NCBI RefSeq assembly: GCF_024749285.1
Contig: NZ_CP087196.1
Location: 5,022,001-5,086,000 of the forward strand
Origin: Pseudomonas sp. B21-015
GTDB taxonomy: Bacteria; Pseudomonadota; Gammaproteobacteria; Pseudomonadales; Pseudomonadaceae
Reading direction: 5' to 3'
Length of the DNA stretch: 64,000 nucleotides
Shown here piece after piece: positions 1 through 8,250 of this stretch (position 1 is the first letter of the stretch; every line of letters starts with the position of its first letter). The position numbers were made by a program, and so were the translations under genes. Under the pieces are notes generated by a model. That model was not told where the DNA came from and did no database searches. It worked only from the letters and a program-made list of their open reading frames with translations.

Positions 1-712
1 TGTCGAACGGCTTAGGTGACTCGTTGAAGGTAGTGCCTGGTACCGCCATGCGATATTTATCGAGGAGTTCGGTGTTAGCCCCTGAAAATTTGGTGAAATC
101 CTCCTTGTGCTTGGTATGCCCGTTGTGGGCTTGATATTCGCCTGCCACGATCAACACGCACAGATCGTTGTCGCTGCCTTGAATTTTGGTTAGTTTGTCA
201 TACCGCTCCCTGGCGGCATTTTCAGCCTCCGCCACGGATGCAACAAGCCCCTTGTCTGTGGCTCTAGCTTTAGGATGGGCTTGCTGGTAGCTATCCCGTG
301 CCTCCATCGCTGCCTCGGCTACTTGCCCATCGCGGTTTTGCTTTGCCTCCTGTGCGGTCGATTCGTTCGGCCAAGCATTTGACTTGTCGAACGTGAGGTA
401 GGCATTCGCATTGAGGACTACGTCTGCACTTAAGTAAGCAGCCTGTTTGTCGAGATAGTCCTTCCCATAAGCAATGCCTTCCTTGACGATGTAACTGAGT
501 GCTGAAATTGCCAGCGGCGGTAACGATTCCGCTGAAGCCCCAAGCGACTTACAGACCCCGCTTTGTCTGACAAACACCCTGGTTTCGGCAACCGGTGCGT
601 GTGTTTTTACCGAACCGTAGTCGGCGTCTCCGGTTCTGAATGAGTTAGGTGTTGGAGCCGTGCACCCTACAACTGTTACAGTAAGTATGGCGATGGATAA
701 TTCCTTTCTCAT
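1..712 (-). CDS. Putative secreted lipoprotein, 3' part outside window
   Basis: I do not recognise the family. The frame is open from an ATG at 712 to the left edge, about 237 codons, so the C-terminus lies outside the window. The N-terminus MRKELSIAILTVTVVGC has a short charged start, a hydrophobic stretch and a lipobox-like V-V-G-C at residues 14-17, which suggests a lipid-anchored outer- or inner-membrane protein. The middle is hydrophilic, with an Ala/Glu/Arg-rich probably helical stretch. Its ATG overlaps the stop of the upstream protease gene (709-1866) by four bases (ATGA), so the two are probably translated together and may work together outside the cytoplasm. Confidence 0.7.
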   Translation of the reverse strand, partial: MRKELSIAILTVTVVGCTAPTPNSFRTGDADYGSVKTHAPVAETRVFVRQSGVCKSLGASAESLPPLAISALSYIVKEGIAYGKDYLDKQAAYLSADVVLNANAYLTFDKSNAWPNESTAQEAKQNRDGQVAEAAMEARDSYQQAHPKARATDKGLVASVAEAENAARERYDKLTKIQGSDNDLCVLIVAGEYQAHNGHTKHKEDFTKFSGANTELLDKYRMAVPGTTFNESPKPFD

Positions 713-1866
713 AGTGGATTTCCTTTCATAGAAGTAAGACGGCCATAATTGGTTTTGGCCTTTGCTTGGCAGCTATTTTTAGTGCTATCAACACCTGAAT
801 GGACTCCCAGCAGCTGGATTTTCTTGTTGGCTGAGTCATAGGCATAGACAGGAGCACCAGAAAATCCAACCAGCGTGCTGCAGGTGTGGGAAAAGCAACC
901 ATTAGCCTGTATGTCTAAGGCTCGGCAATAACCGACCCCATAGGGACTCCACATCAGTTTTTTTAGATAGTCACCACTGGAAATACCTTTAAATGTCAAG
1001 TTGTCTCGCAGTGTCGTGTTATACACAACTCCTGGCACAAAAATCCCATCTTCCCAATTAAACTCGCGCAGATCTGGGTTGATCCTAGGGAGTGTGGAAG
1101 AATCAAGTTTAGGTGTCGGGGCTTGTATAAAGACGATGTCGCAAGGACTTGTGAACTTGCAGGGGGTAGTTGAGTTTATAAGAACGAATTTACCATCGAG
1201 TAACAGATATCGGGCGTCCATGCCGGGAATGCAATGGCTCGCGGTGACCCACTCCCCATCTTTGTAAACAGAGGCCATGCACTGGTGTTTTCTATTGATG
1301 TCGACGATAGATGTAACCAGTGATAACGCCTTCAGATAGCCCGTTTTTGCTTCTTGATTTTTGTTAACCTGGGTCAGTGCTTCATCGAGTTGTTGATTCC
1401 AACTCGGGCCATTTGGGCGGTCAAAGCTGGCAAAGCATTTTTCGGCTTGTTCCTTAACTTGGTTTTCAGGAACGGCATCCAGTTCGCCTATACAACCCGC
1501 AGCCTCCTCTCGCATCTTTTGTTTTGCTAAGGCACTAGGGCCAGCAGTTTGAACGTGGTCGACCTCATTCTTAAAAATCGGAAATTTTTCGACGATGCCG
1601 GGGCCGTTTTTATCGCCTACCGTTTGATCGGTCTCGTGGCTGCGTTTCAGCAGGGGCGTGGCGATATCCGTTAAATCGGCTGATTGTAGATAGCTCATTT
1701 GGCGCTGAGATTCAGGTGCCCAATCAACACGCTGACCTCTGTCGTAGTGGCTCTCCGGCCCAAAATTGCCGATTTTCTCCAGATTTCCGCCTGCCATTCC
1801 ACGGGTGGTAAAGACCATCGACACCATCATGGCCAGCGCGCTGAGCTGTGAGAGTCCGTTCTTCAT
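709..1866 (-). CDS. Secreted trypsin-like serine protease
   Basis: Predicted extracytoplasmic serine endopeptidase of the chymotrypsin/V8 fold. The catalytic triad is readable in order: His in VTASHC (H211), Asp in CDIVFI (D243) and Ser in GFSGAPV (S336). A signal peptide covers about residues 1-25 and ends near a GMAGG stretch. Residues 30-190 form an N-terminal extension before the protease fold that could be a propeptide. Several cysteines around the triad suggest disulfides. The next gene on the strand is a lipoprotein that starts inside its stop codon. The substrate is unknown, and I see no peptidoglycan- or DNA-binding motif. Confidence 0.8.
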   Translation of the reverse strand: MKNGLSQLSALAMMVSMVFTTRGMAGGNLEKIGNFGPESHYDRGQRVDWAPESQRQMSYLQSADLTDIATPLLKRSHETDQTVGDKNGPGIVEKFPIFKNEVDHVQTAGPSALAKQKMREEAAGCIGELDAVPENQVKEQAEKCFASFDRPNGPSWNQQLDEALTQVNKNQEAKTGYLKALSLVTSIVDINRKHQCMASVYKDGEWVTASHCIPGMDARYLLLDGKFVLINSTTPCKFTSPCDIVFIQAPTPKLDSSTLPRINPDLREFNWEDGIFVPGVVYNTTLRDNLTFKGISSGDYLKKLMWSPYGVGYCRALDIQANGCFSHTCSTLVGFSGAPVYAYDSANKKIQLLGVHSGVDSTKNSCQAKAKTNYGRLTSMKGNPL

Positions 1867-2100
1867 GGGCCTAAAGTCCTACTAAGTGCCACCTCTTTTT
1901 ATGTATAGCAGCGAAATGATGTCCAAGCCGTCTTAAAAAAATCAAATAGTCATTAGCAACCCGACGTGCCCATCACCAGCATTATTGGCCCATCAGTCTG
2001 TAGCCGCTCGATGACATCTCTGGCAAAATCAGCGGCCTGACGTCCATCCCGAATCTCGACCTATTGAACCCTTAACAATTGCGCGCTCGCTGCGCATTTG

Positions 2101-2425
2101 ATGCCGAGCGTCGAAAATCTCGATAAAAAGGTCGAGACGCGGACAAGCAAGTCCCCCTCACAAGACGATCAACAAGACGCTCGCGCACGAGATCGCTCTG
2201 ATCAAGCGCTTCAAGTTTTCCAGCTAAAACAAGCAACCAAGGCCAGCTTAAGCCAGCTAATTTGATGATCTGATCGATATCGACATCCCGGCGATTGAAG
2301 CCGAAGCGTTGCAACTGACCCCGGGAACGCCCAAAGCACGCCAGCAACCTATGCTTACCCCATCGCCACCGCAGGTTTCTCGCGCGCGGCTCCACCACGA
2401 GCCGAACAACAGCCATCACCAAAGC
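2101..2425 (+). pseudogene. Decayed IS66-family transposase (tnpC) fragment
   Basis: Across several frames, broken by stops, the + strand encodes recognisable pieces of an IS66 TnpC N-terminal region: a KTINKTLAHEIALIKRFKF segment, then DLIDIDIPAIEAEALQL, then a segment ending RLHHEPNN. These line up in order with the same parts of the intact TnpC at 5834-7369 (HEIAQLKRLKF, DLIDTDIAATEAELQAL, LIHHEPDN). It is too diverged to be a recent copy of that element. No tnpA, tnpB or terminal repeat was found beside it, so it is an old remnant. Confidence 0.75.
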
Positions 2426-2565
2426 AGGTAGCCCCTGGAGCGTACGAGACAACCCAGTTGCTATCCGTTCCTCCTCATAAGGAAAATGATGGTGCCTGAA
2501 TCAATCCACTCATCAGACCCATCGGCTACACGATGTAACAGCCGGTTAGGAATCACATACAATGA

Positions 2566-4557
2566 CTATTTAGTTACAATCTTTGGTGAGTTATCTATCG
2601 AGTCAGCGATCCCGGCATGAACCTGGGCCACAGGATGCACAGAGCCATTCATCCAGTCTTCCTGGATTTTTCCGTCGACGAATCTGGCTTGAGTCAGAAC
2701 CGAATCATTTGACATCCGTAACCCTCTCATTCGCGTTGGGGAATAGGATTCCCATTGGGTGATATTTTGCATAGGTCTCCATGAAGGATCTAAGTCATGA
2801 CGTGGGTCTCTCCATCCGGGAAGATCTGCCCAATCACATTTTCCATCACGTCGGTCACAGGCACTCGCTACAGCACACATTGTTCTAGTACCTGTAGGCG
2901 ACTCAAAGCCTCGCTGGGACTCTATTGGCGTCCACCCAAGCTTGGTAATAGCTGCCCTTTGAGCGACCTGTAAAGGCACTATGAAATCCCTTACGATCTC
3001 TTCCGCATGCTCGTCTTCTATCCTGTAGACAAAGTTATTGAACTTACCTCTAGTTATTAAGCGCTTATTCCCTTCATTAATAGAGAAAGCACTCAGTGCA
3101 GCATTCCCCTGCCCCATTCGACCAGAACATACTTCTGACAACTTCTCCGGTAGCGGATTGGGGTATATTAGTTCCTTTATTCCATTGCCTTTAACGTTAA
3201 ACAGATTGATGAACGTCCAGGCCAGATCGGAATACATCAAATAAGTTTGGTCTTTCGCCATTTTCCCTGCGGGTTTTGGTTCCTGTACTTTCATCAGTCC
3301 CCGAAAAGTCGACAGAGTCCACGTCCTAAATAGTTTTTCGATGGTTTCGGATTTCCCTACTGCAGTTCGAGGAACGAGCCCCCACATGACGACCCCAGAA
3401 AACCCAAAATCATTTCCACCAAACGACGTCAGAAGTTCATCAGGCTGGCGCAAACTGCCCTGACACTTATCATATTTGAACTCACCATAATAAGGACTAG
3501 ACCGTAAGCCTTCCCGCTGTGGTCGGAATGACTTTGAAAATCCAGGAATAGTCTTTCCATCACAAAGCACGGCAATAGCAGCATTAAGTTGAGACTTATT
3601 CAGAACTGTCTTAGTGCTCTTGTCTTCAACAAATACTGTTTTTTCTGGCCTTCGCTCCTCCTTTACCTTCAGAGCGACCGTGATATTTCCCCCATCACGA
3701 GTCCACCCTTTTTGAACCCTTCGTGCCCCAACTACCACAGGAGGATTGCTCTGTGCTCTAAAAAATCCATCATAGGCTTCAGCTCCAGAACAAGAAAAAG
3801 ATGCAAATCGAACCACTAGGTGTGGATCGGCAACGGCTTTTCTTATCGCGTAAAGCGATTGCCATGACAAAAACGATCGATGGCACGCGGTATCCCACCA
3901 ATCAGCCGACGCCGTAAATCTTTGGTTACCCATGTTTTCCTGAAGAAACCAATCCAAGGTCTTCAGACCGGTCTTGTTTTCTTTTCCCGAACCTTTTTCC
4001 GGTACCGTGTTCGTAATAGCTGCGTAGTCGGGATTACCTTCACCTGAAGCAAAGGAGTCGCCGACGGCGAGAATCAGTTTGGTTGCGATACGCTGATTTA
4101 TAAGCTCTTGTGCTGACGCACCGTCTACCGAAACAGAAATAGTAAAGGGAGTGTCCTCCTTTATCTCCGAAGCTTTGACTTTAGTGTCGCAGGGTACCGC
4201 CGAACCAATCAAGTTTCTGTCAATGCTCCACTGACATGTCCGCCCTTGTACTGTCCCTAGATAGCTCAGAAGAACGTTATGGGAAGGATTGAACAGACCG
4301 TCATTGTTATAAAGTCCATTTTTTTCGTCCCACCATGTGTTCTTAATTGGCAGCAACTTCCTTAGAGATGCTGCGTTTTGTGTCACAAGGAAAGCCTCTG
4401 CCGACATTTGTGGCTTCCACGCCTCTTTGAGCGTTTGGAAGTCTGCATCGCTTTTGAATTGTTGAAATCCATTGGCAACCTCCCAAGATATTTCTGCCGC
4501 TCCAGCTGGAACCACCGGTAGCGCAAGAACAGCAGTAAGCGCGATATACCTTCGCAT
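2566..4557 (-). CDS. Secreted SGNH/GDSL-family hydrolase
   Basis: Probable esterase or acyl hydrolase of the SGNH superfamily acting outside the cytoplasm. The block I motif GDSFASGEG gives the nucleophile Ser at about residue 168. Block III is SFGGNDFG (Gly and Asn of the oxyanion hole), and a late SVHPVAQ supplies the likely catalytic His near the C-terminus. The chosen ATG at 4557 starts MRRYIALTAVLALPVVPAGA, a clean signal peptide, and has AGGAG upstream; a start 18 codons earlier lacks this. At about 663 residues it is much longer than a minimal 200-residue SGNH domain, with large inserts between blocks I and III. The substrate is not evident. Confidence 0.75.
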   Translation of the reverse strand: MRRYIALTAVLALPVVPAGAAEISWEVANGFQQFKSDADFQTLKEAWKPQMSAEAFLVTQNAASLRKLLPIKNTWWDEKNGLYNNDGLFNPSHNVLLSYLGTVQGRTCQWSIDRNLIGSAVPCDTKVKASEIKEDTPFTISVSVDGASAQELINQRIATKLILAVGDSFASGEGNPDYAAITNTVPEKGSGKENKTGLKTLDWFLQENMGNQRFTASADWWDTACHRSFLSWQSLYAIRKAVADPHLVVRFASFSCSGAEAYDGFFRAQSNPPVVVGARRVQKGWTRDGGNITVALKVKEERRPEKTVFVEDKSTKTVLNKSQLNAAIAVLCDGKTIPGFSKSFRPQREGLRSSPYYGEFKYDKCQGSLRQPDELLTSFGGNDFGFSGVVMWGLVPRTAVGKSETIEKLFRTWTLSTFRGLMKVQEPKPAGKMAKDQTYLMYSDLAWTFINLFNVKGNGIKELIYPNPLPEKLSEVCSGRMGQGNAALSAFSINEGNKRLITRGKFNNFVYRIEDEHAEEIVRDFIVPLQVAQRAAITKLGWTPIESQRGFESPTGTRTMCAVASACDRRDGKCDWADLPGWRDPRHDLDPSWRPMQNITQWESYSPTRMRGLRMSNDSVLTQARFVDGKIQEDWMNGSVHPVAQVHAGIADSIDNSPKIVTK

Positions 4558-4716
4558 GAGGATCAATCTCCTACATGAATGAAAATACAGCAGATCAGTT
4601 ATAGCAGTCACTCATACGCTTTGCTCAACACCTAAGGAAGAACTGCTAGGTATTTACGTCATAACCAAGCCAAAAATACGAAAGCACCACACGCTGGGCG
4701 GCTGACTGTCGGCGCT

Positions 4717-4757
4717 GATTGAAAACTGACCCACCCTGCCGATTGAAAACTGACCCA
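4717..4757. repeat. IS21-type terminal repeats (two copies)
   Basis: The 17-base unit gattgaaaactgaccca occurs twice in direct orientation, at 4717-4733 and 4741-4757. Multiple copies of this motif are typical of IS21-family element ends. It lies downstream of an istB fragment, so this is the surviving end of a truncated IS21-like element. Confidence 0.75.
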
Positions 4758-4834
4758 GGGCGGATTGCTGATTTTTGGCATCAGCAATTGAGGATAAGCT
4801 TAGCAGTCGTGTCCCGGTGGAAGAGACATTAAAG

Positions 4835-4862
4835 CCCCACCGCATGTGGGCATGCGGTGGGG
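4835..4862. terminator. Strong hairpin, probable terminator
   Basis: A perfect 12-bp stem (ccccaccgcatg at 4835-4846 and catgcggtgggg at 4851-4862) has a 4-base loop and is followed on the + strand by tattttt. It lies between the IS21 terminal repeats and the istB fragment and probably belonged to that element. Confidence 0.7.
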
Positions 4863-4877
4863 TATTTTTGGTGCAGA

Positions 4878-5021
4878 TCAAAACAGCTCATCGTCCTCGG
4901 CACCATCATTGTCTTTGCGCTTTCGTTCACGTGATTTGATCTTGGTCTGGGCGACCAAGCTGCTGTCTTGCAGGCGGTAGGACTCGTTGCCCGTTTCGAC
5001 GATGTGGCAGTAGTGTGTCAA
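4878..5021 (-). pseudogene. istB C-terminal fragment (IS21 family)
   Basis: The minus strand encodes LTHYCHIVETGNESYRLQ and a basic/acidic tail ending EDDELF, matching the C-terminal end of IstB-type ATP-binding helper proteins of IS21 elements. The ATPase part is missing: recognisable IstB sequence stops near 5021, about 35 bases before the left end of the intact IS66 element. With the terminal repeats at 4717-4757 this is a truncated, immobile IS21 remnant. Confidence 0.7.
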
Positions 5022-5047
5022 GGCACTGTACTTTGGACGCTCAATCT

Positions 5048-5055
5048 CTTGACGC
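5048..5055. repeat. Left target-site duplication of IS66 element
   Basis: The octamer cttgacgc directly precedes the left terminal repeat at 5056 and recurs at 8199-8206 directly after the right one. Eight bases is the usual duplication length for the IS66 family. Confidence 0.8.
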
Positions 5056-5164
5056 GTAAGCGCCCGGGCAACACACCCTCCTGAATCCAAACCTCAATGA
5101 AGCACACACAGCGCCCCCAGCGTTGGGATCAGAACGAGATTGGCTGAATGATTAGGCCAATGCA

Positions 5165-5821
5165 TCACCAGTTCATAATCATCGGCAACCCAGGACGGAA
5201 ATCGTGTGTCTGGCCGCTTGCGCCATGATCGATTTCCAATACGACCAGATGCTCATGACCATGAACAATTTCAAATCCTTTCAGCTGGTTTGCGCAGTTG
5301 GCAGGGGTAGAAAAAGCTTGGCTGTTGGGAGTGGTAACTCGCACAGATGTAATGTCGCGAAAGCCGTTGGGATGTTCAAACGGCTGCGCTCGCTCAATTG
5401 GAGCCTCATCTGGTCTCTTGGCAAACGAAAGAAAAAACCACATCGGTTCGGATATAGGCGCATGTCCCACGTCGACTTTCAGGGCAACTGGTAAGTAAAC
5501 AGGTCGATACTCCCAGACCGGAAATATTGGCTTCTCGCCTACGGTGGATGGTCTGAAGCAAATTCCAAAGGGCGCGGTGACTCCATCTGCGCACTTGAGG
5601 CGGTCAAAGAGTTGGGTTGGCGCTGTTAACTGACTTTGAGCTTCTAACTCATCGGTGAGATGTAAAAGCTCAATGAAAGAGTTTCGGAAGAAGAACCTTC
5701 TATTGGCAGTGCCTTGGCCTGGATGTACGTTTGGCGTCCCTTCAGCAAGCCCGAGGGCTTTCAGAGCATCAGCGCCTCGACCGTCATCATTCACACAAAT
5801 AAAAATGTGATCTATTTCCAT
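5165..5821 (-). CDS. VOC (glyoxalase-fold) family protein, IS66 passenger
   Basis: A 218-residue protein of the vicinal oxygen chelate type. The N-terminus MEIDHIFICVNDDGRGADAL followed by a small-residue region and FFFRNSFIELLHL matches the first beta-alpha-beta-beta-beta module, where His4 and the Glu of FIELLHL would be metal-ligand candidates. The remainder forms a weaker second module. The substrate is unknown; family members include dioxygenases, isomerases and resistance enzymes that modify or sequester small molecules. It begins 12 bases after tnpC on the same strand and lies inside the terminal repeats of the element, so it is transposon cargo, probably transcribed with tnpABC. Confidence 0.75.
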   Translation of the reverse strand: MEIDHIFICVNDDGRGADALKALGLAEGTPNVHPGQGTANRRFFFRNSFIELLHLTDELEAQSQLTAPTQLFDRLKCADGVTAPFGICFRPSTVGEKPIFPVWEYRPVYLPVALKVDVGHAPISEPMWFFLSFAKRPDEAPIERAQPFEHPNGFRDITSVRVTTPNSQAFSTPANCANQLKGFEIVHGHEHLVVLEIDHGASGQTHDFRPGLPMIMNW

Positions 5822-5833
5822 CGTTAATTCCCT

Positions 5834-7369
5834 TTAATCCTGTGATTTGATTGCCCAATTATTCGGCAACAGGTCAGCAACTTCACTAGCCCGCTGCGTC
5901 GGCAGGCGCGTGAGCACGTCCTTCAAATAAGCATACGGATCATGCCCATTGAGTCGCGCAGACTGGATCAAACTCATGATCGCTGCCGCCCTTTTTCCGC
6001 TGCGCAATGATCCTGCAAAGAGCCAATTCTTGCGTCCAAGCGCCCATGGTCGGATCTGGTTCTCGGCCCAATTGTTATCAATGGGTACGGCCCCGTCGTC
6101 GAGGTAGCGCGACAGCGCTGCCCAGCGTTTCAGACTGTAATCGAGTGCTCTGCTGATAGCCGAACCTTCGGGCACGAGATCACGCTGGGCGATCATCCAG
6201 GCATGCAGCATGTCCATCACGGGCACGGCTTTTTCTTGTCGTATTCGGCATCGTAAATCCGGCTCCAGGTCGCGGACTTCGCTCTCGATTTCGTAAAGCA
6301 ATTGGATGTAACGCAGGGCCTGCTCGGCGAGCATGCTCTTGTTGGTCGCGTGCAGTTCGAAGAACTTGCGCCGTGCATGGGCCATGCAACCGATCTCGGT
6401 CACGCCGAGTTCAAAGCTGGCCTTGTAGCCGCCAAAATCATCACAGACCAGCTTACCCTTCCAGTCTTTCAGGAAGTTGCGAGCATGCTCACCGGCCCTG
6501 CTGGGGCTGAAGTCGTAAACCACCGCTGACAAGTCCGAGAACTGGCTGGTGGAGTAGGCCCAAACATAGGAACGGTGGGTTTTCTTCGAGCCCGGCGCGA
6601 GCATCTGCACGGGTGTTTCATCGGCGTGGATGACTTGCTGCCCAAGCACCACGTCGCGCAGCGCGTCGACCAGCGGCTGTAACTGCACGCCAGTCATGCC
6701 AACCCATTGAGCCAACGTTGAACGTGGAATCGCCAAGCCCGCTCGACCGAAAATCGACTCCTGGCGGTAAAGCGGAAGATGGTCGGCAAACTTGACAATC
6801 ATGACGTGGGCAAGCAGCCCAGCGGTCGGGATGCCCTTATCAATGACCTGCGCCGGAATCGGTGCTTGGATCAGTGTTTCGCAGTCATCACAGACCCATT
6901 TGCCACGGATGTGGCGTTCGACGGTAAATACGCCGGGCGTGTAGTCCAACTTCTCGCTGACGTCCTCGCCGATGCGCTTGAGTGCGCAGCCGCATTGGCA
7001 GCGAGTATTGTCCGGTTCGTGATGGATCAATGTGCGTGGAAACTCTGCCGGCAATGCAGTGCGCTTGGGCTTTTGCTTTTTCTCGGTCGTCGCTGGCACT
7101 GTTTGCAACGCCTGAAGCTCTGCTTCAGTCGCCGCGATATCGGTATCGATCAAGTCATCTAGCAGGCTGGCCTGCTCAGGATTCATCTGCTCGCTACGCT
7201 TGGCAAACTTCAAACGCTTAAGTTGGGCAATCTCGTGCGTCAGTTTCTCGATCACCGTTTGATCGCGGTTGATCTTCTTACCCATGGTGTCGACCTGTGA
7301 CAGCAGTTGCGCTGCCAAAGCGCGCAGTTGGTCGGGGGACATTTGGTCGAGATTGGGCGAAGAATTCAT
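5834..7369 (-). CDS. tnpC: IS66 transposase TnpC
   Basis: Full-length (511 residues) DDE transposase of the IS66 family. The N-terminal leucine-rich helical region (about 1-60) is followed by a zinc-finger-like CxC...CDDC region around residues 120-160 and the catalytic core. VIHADETPV and LVCDDFGGY carry the two Asp residues and NNWAENQIRPW the Glu. The C-terminal end (LLPNNWAIKSQD) is normal for the family, so the gene looks intact. It is the third gene of the tnpABC row, 61 bases after tnpB. Confidence 0.95.
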   Translation of the reverse strand: MNSSPNLDQMSPDQLRALAAQLLSQVDTMGKKINRDQTVIEKLTHEIAQLKRLKFAKRSEQMNPEQASLLDDLIDTDIAATEAELQALQTVPATTEKKQKPKRTALPAEFPRTLIHHEPDNTRCQCGCALKRIGEDVSEKLDYTPGVFTVERHIRGKWVCDDCETLIQAPIPAQVIDKGIPTAGLLAHVMIVKFADHLPLYRQESIFGRAGLAIPRSTLAQWVGMTGVQLQPLVDALRDVVLGQQVIHADETPVQMLAPGSKKTHRSYVWAYSTSQFSDLSAVVYDFSPSRAGEHARNFLKDWKGKLVCDDFGGYKASFELGVTEIGCMAHARRKFFELHATNKSMLAEQALRYIQLLYEIESEVRDLEPDLRCRIRQEKAVPVMDMLHAWMIAQRDLVPEGSAISRALDYSLKRWAALSRYLDDGAVPIDNNWAENQIRPWALGRKNWLFAGSLRSGKRAAAIMSLIQSARLNGHDPYAYLKDVLTRLPTQRASEVADLLPNNWAIKSQD

Positions 7370-7430
7370 GCCCCTGATTTTGCCAGAACGGGCAGTTCGC
7401 GGCGATAGACCGATAGGCTAATGGCAGCCG

Positions 7431-7766
7431 TTAAAGCAGTGTGATCACGCCGCCGGAACCCGCACGTTGCCATGGCAGGCCTAATACCAAGGCTTGGAGT
7501 TGCTCGGTGTCCAACTGCATTTCAGAGCCATGACGAATGCTTGGCCAGTGGAACCTACCTTGGTTCAACCGACGTGCAGCCAGCCAGATACCGAAGCCGT
7601 CATGCACCAGAACTTTCATGCGAGTGGCGCGGCGGTTGGCAAATAGATAAGCACAGTGCGGCTTCGCCTCACCGAACACCGCGATCACCCGGGCTAACGC
7701 GGTTTCGGTGCCCGCTCGCATGTCCATCGGCTCAGTAGCGAGCCAGATGAAGTCAATGCGGATCAT
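7431..7766 (-). CDS. tnpB: IS66 accessory protein TnpB
   Basis: A 111-residue IS66 Orf2-like protein needed with TnpA and TnpC for transposition of this family. The start MIRIDFIWLATEPMDMRAGT and the core FANRRATRMKVLVHDGFGIW are characteristic. Its ATG overlaps the tnpA stop by four bases, the usual arrangement for translational coupling. Length is normal. Confidence 0.95.
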   Translation of the reverse strand: MIRIDFIWLATEPMDMRAGTETALARVIAVFGEAKPHCAYLFANRRATRMKVLVHDGFGIWLAARRLNQGRFHWPSIRHGSEMQLDTEQLQALVLGLPWQRAGSGGVITLL

Positions 7767-8095
7767 CGCAGCAGGTCTCGAAGAAAGGTCGCGCAGGCAG
7801 CAGCATTTTCGCTTGGCCAGTTCACTTTGACGGTGCCGCGCGGGTGTGGAATTTCGAGACAGATCATGGCTGGGGTGATATCCGGTCGTGACGCCGACGA
7901 CGGCACTGTCACCGGAATAAATGCAGGTTGCAGGACAAGACTATTTTGCGATTGCAGCCGAATCCACTTATGGACGAGGTTCGCGTTGAGGCTATGGCTC
8001 AGTGCAACATTGGCAATCGAAGCGCCGGGCTGGGCACACTCTTGAATGACCTGGGCCTTGAAGGATTTGGAATAGGAACGGCGTGTTGACTGCAT
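7763..8095 (-). CDS. tnpA: IS66 accessory protein TnpA
   Basis: A small helix-turn-helix protein of the IS66 family. The chosen start at 8095 gives MQSTRRSYSKSFKAQVIQEC; a start 12 codons further up (8131) is possible but adds residues not usual for the family. The segment ASIANVALSHSLNANLVHKW reads as the HTH (helix, turn at SLN, recognition helix), which would bind the element ends. First gene of the tnpABC row and coupled to tnpB by an ATGA overlap. Confidence 0.9.
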   Translation of the reverse strand: MQSTRRSYSKSFKAQVIQECAQPGASIANVALSHSLNANLVHKWIRLQSQNSLVLQPAFIPVTVPSSASRPDITPAMICLEIPHPRGTVKVNWPSENAAACATFLRDLLR

Positions 8096-8198
8096 GAAAT
8101 ACCCGCTTAAAAGGCTAGAACTGGTGCCCACTTAAATTTAAGTGCACACCATGTCTTGGCGTTGTGGGGCTGGGTAGATGACTTGGCCGGACGGATAC

Positions 8199-8206
8199 CT
8201 TGACGC
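8199..8206. repeat. Right target-site duplication of IS66 element
   Basis: Second copy of cttgacgc, directly after the right terminal repeat ending at 8198 and identical to 5048-5055. Confidence 0.8.
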
Positions 8207-8250
8207 AGTCGGATGCACAGCTTCATTAGCTTGAACGCGGCGGCGAACCA

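Larger units (their letters stand above)
5056..8198 (-). mobile_element. Intact IS66-family insertion sequence with passenger gene
   Basis: A 3143-bp element. The left end begins gtaagcgcccgggcaa; the right end, read inward on the minus strand, begins GTATCCGTCCGGCCAA. They agree at 12 of the first 16 positions, and both are flanked by the octamer cttgacgc (5048-5055, 8199-8206). Inside, all on the minus strand, are tnpA, tnpB and tnpC plus a fourth gene, a VOC-fold protein, between tnpC and the left end. The three transposase genes are open, so the element may still be able to move. It inserted into sequence just beside the istB fragment. Confidence 0.85.

Noticed and set aside
1953..2063. 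Short minus-strand frame ending RLQTDGPIMLVMGTSGC
   Set aside because: It reads protein-like but is only about 36 codons, with a stop before it and no start or family match.
2072..2452. Minus-strand open frame of 126 codons
   Set aside because: It is the opposite strand of the IS66 remnant, whose + strand shows clear TnpC pieces.
8081..8110. IS66 right end placed at the taagcg sequence just before tnpA
   Set aside because: It shares only six bases with the left end; the end at 8198 matches over 16 positions and has the octamer duplication.
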